Source: Volvox africanus (taxonomy: Eukaryota; Chlorophyta; Chlorophyceae; Chlamydomonadales; Volvocaceae). Taken from it: 64,000 nucleotides of DNA. Under the pieces are notes generated by a model. The model was not told where the DNA came from. It worked only from the letters and a program-made list of their open reading frames with translations, and made no database searches. Each line of letters begins with the position of its first letter. Position 1 is the first letter of the stretch. Of the stretch, positions 57,789 to 64,000 are shown piece after piece. The translations under genes and the position numbers were made by a program. The DNA lies in contig BSDZ01000078.1 in the NCBI GenBank assembly GCA_030268105.1, positions 7,201,501 through 7,265,500 of the forward strand. Direction: 5' to 3'.

Positions 57789-60700
57789 CTAACGGGGTAA
57801 GAGTTTTCGGGATCCGTCGGCCAAGGAACGCAAGTTCTTGGTGCTTAGCAACACGAGTTGCCCTTCCGAAAACGTCACATCCTGCTTGGATTTGTTGTAG
57901 TATTCCGTCGTTCGTTGCTGCGCCGCGTCCAAACACGACTTCGCGTCTGTGATTCGGGACATAAAAGACTTGGCAAAAAGTTTAGCAGCAGGCACGTTCA
58001 CTTCCAACTCACGCCACACGGGTAGCGCGGGATGAAACCCGTAGTTAAGAAAGAACGGACTTTTGCCTGTAGAGCGGTTAACAGCGTTGTTAAGCGCGAA
58101 TTCTGCCGCAGTCAAATATGTATCCCAAACAAGTGGTGTGCGACCAGCATAATTGCGCAACATATCACCCAACGTGCGGTTTGTGCGTTCGGTTTGACCA
58201 TCAGTCTGCGGGTGATACGCCGTGCTCAGGTTGACGCGCATGCCAACTAGTTTGCAGAGCGCTTCCCAAAACTTAGACGTGAACTGTCCACCGCGGTCCG
58301 AGATCACATTTTTGGGAATCCCGTGTAACCGAACTACATTATCGAAAAACAAACGTGCGGTTTGCTCAGCCGTGCAGGATGATGTGCATGGTGCTAGGTG
58401 AACCATCTTAGTCAGACGGTCGACCATTACGAACACCGCATCGTATCCCCCCTCAGTTTTGGGCAGCGCGACTACGAAGTCCATGGAAACACTTTCCCAA
58501 GGCGCATCCGGGACAGGCAACGGTTGCAACAACCCATGGCCCTTACCGGACAAAGCCTTATTGCGCTGGCACAGACTGCATGTCTGGACGAAGTTCGCCG
58601 CATCCTTAGCCAAACGAGGCCACCAAAAGGAACGTTGCACCAAGTCGATCAATCGCTTGCTACCAGGGTGTCCTGCTAACGGGTCCTCGTGGAACCGCGC
58701 AAGGATGTCGTAGCGTAGCGCGTCGTCGTTCGGAACGACGATTTGCGTAGCTGCACCCTCCGTCCGTAGCCAAAGGCCATTCTGCTTGCGAAGGTTTTCT
58801 ACATTAGCCGGGTCCGCGAACCAGGCGTCTGCGTTGTAGGCAACCTTCAACCGCTCCGCGAGGTCCGTCGCGATCGGTACCTCCTCGCTACGCGGCCGCA
58901 CGACGGGCGCTGCCAAAATTGCAGCGTGTAGCGACGGATGTCGACTGAGAGCATCGGCAATATTCAATTTACCAGAAATATACTCCCAGGTGCAGTTGAA
59001 CCTAGCTAGATATTCCATCCACCTAGCTTGACGGCGGTTCAACGTCGGAACGCTTTGCAAAAACGTTAGGGGCTTATGGTCAGTCTTTAAAGTAAACGGG
59101 CGTCCCTCGAGGTAACAGCGCCATTCCTTTAAAGCATGCAGCACAGCCAGAAGCTCCTGTTCCCCGGTGGTGTAGCGAATCTCCGCACCAGAAAACTTCT
59201 TACTCGTGAAGGCGATCGGTCGCCCTTCCTGTAACAATACAGCGCCGCTTCCAAATATTGAGGCATCAGACACTACCTCAACACGAAATGGCAACGAGTA
59301 ATCAGGGAATGCAAGGGTGACATCTTCGGCAACGGTTCGCTTGAGCTCTTCGAATGCCCGCTGGCATTGCGACGTCCACGACTCGAGCGAAACGAAAACA
59401 CCTTTGCGAGTTAAGTTAGTAAGCGGGGCCGCAATGATGGAATATTTTTCAATGAACTTTCGGAAATAATTGGTCAAGCCAAGGAACTTACGCAGCTCCG
59501 TGAGGTTCTGAGGCGCAGGCCAATCGCGAACCACAGCGACCTTCCGCGGGTCCATCTTCACACCGGTGGCCGACACAATGTGGCCCAAATATTCCACCTG
59601 AGGCTGCGCCCAAAAGCATTTGGCGCGTTTAGCAAACAATTGCTCCCGCCTCATAACGTCGAGCACGAGCCGAAGATGCTCCAAGTGCTCCTCGCGCGTT
59701 TTAGAATATACCAAGATGTCATCCAGGTAGCAAACAACGAACCTGTCGATAAACGGCCTAAACATTCGGTCCATAACCGCCTGAAACGTCGCAGGGGCAT
59801 TAGTCAAACCAAATGATAGGACCGTATACTCAAAGTGACCGAAGGGCGTCCGAAAAGCGGTTTTCGGGATATCAGAGGCAGCGATGCGAATCTGATTGTA
59901 GCCCTGTTGTAAGTCAATTGAGGAAAAATAAGCCGAACCCTTCAGCTTATCCAACAGGTCGTCAACGCGTGGCAAAGGGTAGCGATTTTTCACCGTATTC
60001 GCATTTAATCCCCGGTAATCGATGCACATGCGCAAGGTCCCATCCTTCTTACCGACAAACAAAATCGGTGCAGAATACGGGGATGTGCTGGGGCGTATCA
60101 TACCCTTCGCGAGCAAATCCGTCACCTGGCGCTTCACCTCATCCAGTTCCAATGGACTCAACCTGTACATTGGCCGGGCCGTAGGCTGCGCTCCAGGCAT
60201 GAGAGGGATTGTGTGATCAACAGGACGCATAGGTGGTAGGCCAGGGATATCTTTAAAGACGTCCTCATACTGCGACAGTAGGGCCTCAACCTCAGGATCC
60301 GCAGAAATCTGCGCGGTGGTGACACAACAGCTCACCCGCAGCCTTAAAAGCAGTCCATGGGCACCCTTCCGTAACAAACGGACGGCCTCCTTACGCCCGA
60401 CTAGCTCTGGTTCGATTCGCGCGGCCATTGCGGTCACAGCGAAATTAACCATAGGCACCGCCTCAGTTTCGCCCTCCTTTGGTGTGACATGTTCGAACGA
60501 CAGGAAAGGTACCTTAATCGACAGAGTACCCTTGCACATATGCAGGGTTGCGGTCTCCATGTCGATGCGCGCGCGGTACTGTCGTAATGTCGACGACCCC
60601 ATTATGTACGGTGCAGTCTCTGCTAAGCCCTGCAGCACGTACGGCCGGGTCACAACACGCAAAGGGCCTAACGATAGGCTAAGGGTAATCCTGCCCACGA

Positions 60701-60923
60701 TGGGATGCTTACCCCCGTCAGCAAGGGTAACCTGTGGACAATCAGACGACTCTGGGGACAACCCCAGCGCATTCACCTCTGCGACAGAGATGAAGTCGTC
60801 GCTGGCACCGGTGTCAACAAGTGCCTTCAGAGTACGGCCATTCAAACCGATCTGAACCACAGGGACACGGTTATCTACGAGCGACTGCCCAGCATGTTGT
60901 ACCTCTCGTTCGCGTTTGCTCAT
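57789..60923 (-). pseudogene. pol: Gag-less Pol, array unit 2, ATG inside LTR C
   Basis: Same structure as unit 1 with few substitutions (for example Val rather than Met in the [10 protein letters not shown] motif). The ATG at 60,923 lies within LTR C and the same TAG lies at 57,789-57,791. Sharing both the fusion point and the stop shows that the units have a common ancestor carrying both. Confidence 0.9.
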
Positions 60924-61711
60924 GAGTATCTGCACGTCTGGAGACTATCGACACCGATGCACGAGCACTTGCAAGTACAGCAAGGCAAGCGAGAGCAAAC
61001 AGAGACAGCGGAAGACTTCAAGACGAAGAGAGATATAACTTACGGTCTTACAGATCGGAATGATGCAATGGACGAAATCGCCGTCAGCGCCGGAAGCAAG
61101 CAATCATCACGCGGCGGTGATTAGCGAAGTTCAGGCTTTAGCTCGGGCTAAGTAGGATATCGTATAGCAATAGTAATGTAGAACACACAAGTGTTCTCCG
61201 GTATCGAATGTCTTATCTTGCTTAGCCGTCCTCGCATCTGTTATACTCGCAGCATCGCAATGCCGTACGATTCACATCAGGAGGCCGATCCTAGATGTGA
61301 CAACCCTACTGCGTCTAGGCGATGTCTACGCATAACAATGTATAAGCCTTTCCGGCATTCGCATGATGCAAGGGTCCGGATAACGATATCCGGTTGCAGG
61401 GCATGCATCGCGACAAGTGCGGCGCTCTCAACGTGTGCTTTAGTGAAGTAATATTATATCAGATAATATTACTTATCGTTTTGTAGCACGAGCATAATGC
61501 GCACTTCAATGCTTCGGGCTTTCATGCACGCTAGGCGGATTTGCCATGATGCGATGTCGCGATGGATAATGACAACATGCCAAATAAATGTACACGAATA
61601 CATTTATATCATGCAGATTCATTCATATGCAATGCGTTCATCACAAAAGCACTTCGCCTCGTAGGATCGCGTCGACCTACGCGTCGGCGGGAAATGAACC
61701 GTAGCACAACA
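60895..61711 (-). repeat. LTR C of the tandem array
   Basis: 817 bp, almost identical to LTR B including the 8-bp deletion, and with the same fusion to pol. Confidence 0.92.
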
Positions 61712-61770
61712 ATTATCCCCCCTCCCGTATGCAGCGTCCTCGCTGCATCATACAGCATCGACTGCAGGGG

Positions 61771-62169
61771 TCATTGGGCTTGCGTGGCACGTTTGCGGGC
61801 TTCTTCGAGCAGGGGTTTCATGTCCTGTGAGAAGTTGCGTGCCGGTTCCCATGAGTTGTGCTCGTCGGTATACCCTGTCCACTTAACCAAGTACTCGTGT
61901 ACTGTTCGCTTACGTCGGTGTCGGCCCACACGACGCGCGCGATAATCTAACACCCGCTCCACATCATAAAACTTCTGTTTACCAGCGATCCAGGTCTCGG
62001 GAACTGGTTCGATCGCTGTGGGGGCGTTAGCAGACTCAGGGACGGGTTCCGTACCACGATACGGACGAACAAGCGATACGTGAAACGTGGGGTGAATGGT
62101 CATATCAGTGGGCAATGCAAGCTCCACAGCCACATTCCCAACCATGCGCACGACAGGATACGGACCAAT
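61771..62169 (-). pseudogene. pol: Chromodomain part of Pol, array unit 3
   Basis: Identical in layout to the other units. The chromodomain is intact after the shared TAG. Confidence 0.85.
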
Positions 62170-64000
62170 CTAACGGGGTAAGAGTTTTCGGGATCCGTCG
62201 GCCAAGGAACGCAAGTTCTTGGTGCTTAGCAACACGAGTTGCCCCTCCGAAAACGTCACATCCTGCTTGGATTTGTTGTAGTATTCCGTCGTTCGTTGCT
62301 GCGCCGCGTCCAAACACGACTTCGCGTCTGTGATTCGGGACATAAAAGACTTGGCAAAAAGTTTAGCAGCAGGCACGTTCACTTCCAACTCACGCCACAC
62401 GGGTAGCGCGGGATGAAACCCGTAGTTAAGAAAGAACGGACTTTTGCCTGTAGAGCGGTTAACAGCGTTGTTAAGCGCGAATTCTGCCGCAGTCAAATAT
62501 GTATCCCAAACAAGTGGTGTGCGACCAGCATAATTGCGCAACATATCACCCAACGTGCGGTTTGTGCGTTCGGTTTGACCATCAGTCTGCGGGTGATACG
62601 CCGTGCTCAGGTTGACGCGCATGCCAACTAGTTTGCAGAGCGCTTCCCAAAACTTAGACGTGAACTGTCCACCGCGGTCCGAGATCACATTTTTGGGAAT
62701 CCCGTGTAACCGAACTACATTATCGAAAAACAAACGTGCGGTTTGCTCAGCCGTGCAGGATGATGTGCATGGTGCTAGGTGAACCATCTTAGTCAGACGG
62801 TCGACCATTACGAACACCGCATCGTATCCCCCCTCAGTTTTGGGCAGCGCGACTACGAAGTCCATGGAAACACTTTCCCAAGGCGCATCCGGGACAGGCA
62901 ACGGTTGCAACAACCCATGGCCCTTACCGGACAAAGCCTTATTGCGCTGGCACAGACTGCATGTCTGGACGAAGTTCGCCGCATCCTTAGCCAAACGAGG
63001 CCACCAAAAGGAACGTTGCACCAAGTCGATCAATCGCTTGCTACCAGGGTGTCCTGCTAACGGGTCCTCGTGGAACCGCGCAAGGATGTCGTAGCGTAGC
63101 GCGTCGTCGTTCGGAACGACGATTTGCGTAGCTGCACCCTCCGTCCGTAGCCAAAGGCCATTCTGCTTGCGAAGGTTTTCTACATTAGCCGGGTCCGCGA
63201 ACCAGGCGTCTGCGTTGTAGGCAACCTTCAACCGCTCCGCGAGGTCCGTCGCGATCAGTACCTCCTCGCTACGCGGCCGCACGACGGGCGCTGCCAAAAT
63301 TGCAGCGTGTAGCGACGGATGTCGACTGAGAGCATCGGCAATATTCAATTTACCAGAAATATACTCCCAGGTGCAGTTGAACCTAGCTAGATATTCCATC
63401 CACCTAGCTTGACGGCGGTTCAACGTCGGAACGCTTTGCAAAAACGTTAGGGGCTTATGGTCAGTCTTTAAAGTAAACGGGCGTCCCTCGAGGTAACAGC
63501 GCCATTCCTTTAAAGCATGCAGCACAGCCAGAAGCTCCTGTTCCCCGGTGGTGTAGCGAATCTCCGCACCAGAAAACTTCTTACTCGTGAAGGCGATCGG
63601 TCGCCCTTCCTGTAACAATACAGCGCCGCTTCCAAATATTGAGGCATCAGACACTACCTCAACACGAAATGGCAACGAGTAATCAGGGAATGCAAGGGTG
63701 ACATCTTCGGCAATGATTCGTTTGAGCTCTTCGAATGCCCGCTGGCATTGCGACGTCCACGACTCGAGCGAAACGAAAACGCCTTTGCGAGTTAAGTTAG
63801 TAAGCGGGGCCGCAATGATGGAATATTTTTCAATGAACTTTCGGAAATAATTGGTCAAGCCAAGGAACTTACGCAGCTCCGTGAGGTTCTGAGGCGCGGG
63901 CCAATCGCGAACCACGGCGACCTTCCGCGGGTCCATCTTCACACCGGTGGCCGACACAATGTGGCCCAAATATTCCACCTGAGGCTGCGCCCAAAAGCAT
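62170..64000 (-). pseudogene. pol: Pol, array unit 3, truncated by the window edge
   Basis: Covers part of reverse transcriptase, RNase H and integrase. It carries the same TAG at 62,170-62,172. Small differences from units 1 and 2 (such as KRIIAED and EEVLIATD) show that the units have begun to diverge. Confidence 0.9.

Larger units (their letters stand above)
52126..64000 (-). mobile_element. Head-to-tail array of gag-less Ty3/gypsy units, continues off the right edge
   Basis: Order on the plus strand: LTR A 52,126-52,949, internal 52,950-56,513, LTR B 56,514-57,330, internal 57,331-60,894, LTR C 60,895-61,711, internal 61,712-64,000 (truncated). The repeat period is 4388 then 4381 bp. Each complete internal region runs from the polypurine tract through chromodomain, integrase, RNase H, reverse transcriptase and protease, then joins the next LTR at the same base (CCCAGCA|TGTTG). 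Gag, the primer binding site and the first part of pol are absent from both complete units. Confidence 0.93.

Overview
This window looks like nuclear DNA from an intron-rich eukaryote, most likely a microbial alga or other protist. Three conserved eukaryotic genes are cut into short exons with GT-AG (and at least two GC-AG) introns. The rest is dominated by Ty3/gypsy retrotransposons, SINE-like repeats and one AT-rich block of bacterial type. I could not identify the species. Coordinates were read by hand; exon chains were accepted only where splice sites, reading phase and remembered family conservation agreed.

1-30,308 is the gene-bearing part. An importin-9-like nuclear transport receptor runs leftward from 6866 and leaves the window at the left edge. 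The cohesin ATPase subunit SMC1 runs leftward from 21,584 to 8897 in 28 exons, all in phase, giving about 1346 residues. A divergent rightward gene (22,265/22,319-30,308) joins a membrane segment, a U-box-like E3 domain, ARM-like helical repeats and an acidic tail. SMC1 and the U-box gene share a roughly 0.7 kb divergent promoter region. A long (GA)n microsatellite lies upstream of the importin gene. 30,309-32,827 shows no recognisable gene.

32,828-41,875 is a head-to-tail array of three 628-bp composite units. Each is a SINE-like element ending in (AAT)n plus a purine-rich linker. The third linker is split by a full-length 7472-bp Ty3/gypsy chromodomain retrotransposon (34,031-41,502; 825-bp LTRs, 5-bp GTGGG target-site duplication). 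Its LTRs differ at about three positions, so it is young, but its reading frames are damaged.

41,876-about 46,318 is AT-rich and of Rickettsiales type: an IS21 istA remnant and istB, rpmA and rplU, a broken class D beta-lactamase and a broken polyhydroxyalkanoate synthase. Its left edge lies inside the third SINE copy and its right edge abuts a block of consecutive perfect hairpins (46,338-46,604). It is either a real transfer into the nuclear genome, probably from an intracellular symbiont, or an assembly chimera; sequence alone cannot settle which.

46,753-51,400 holds a transposase-like gene, a decayed coiled-coil fragment, a cluster of GCGTTA/TAACGC motifs and one possible orphan exon.

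51,592-64,000 has a SINE copy in the opposite orientation followed by a head-to-tail array of gag-less copies of the same retrotransposon. In every unit the outer LTR end is fused precisely to the same point just upstream of the protease. This is the structure expected if a circle made by autointegration was amplified in tandem, and it creates a gag-less polyprotein reading frame that begins inside the LTR. The array runs off the right edge.
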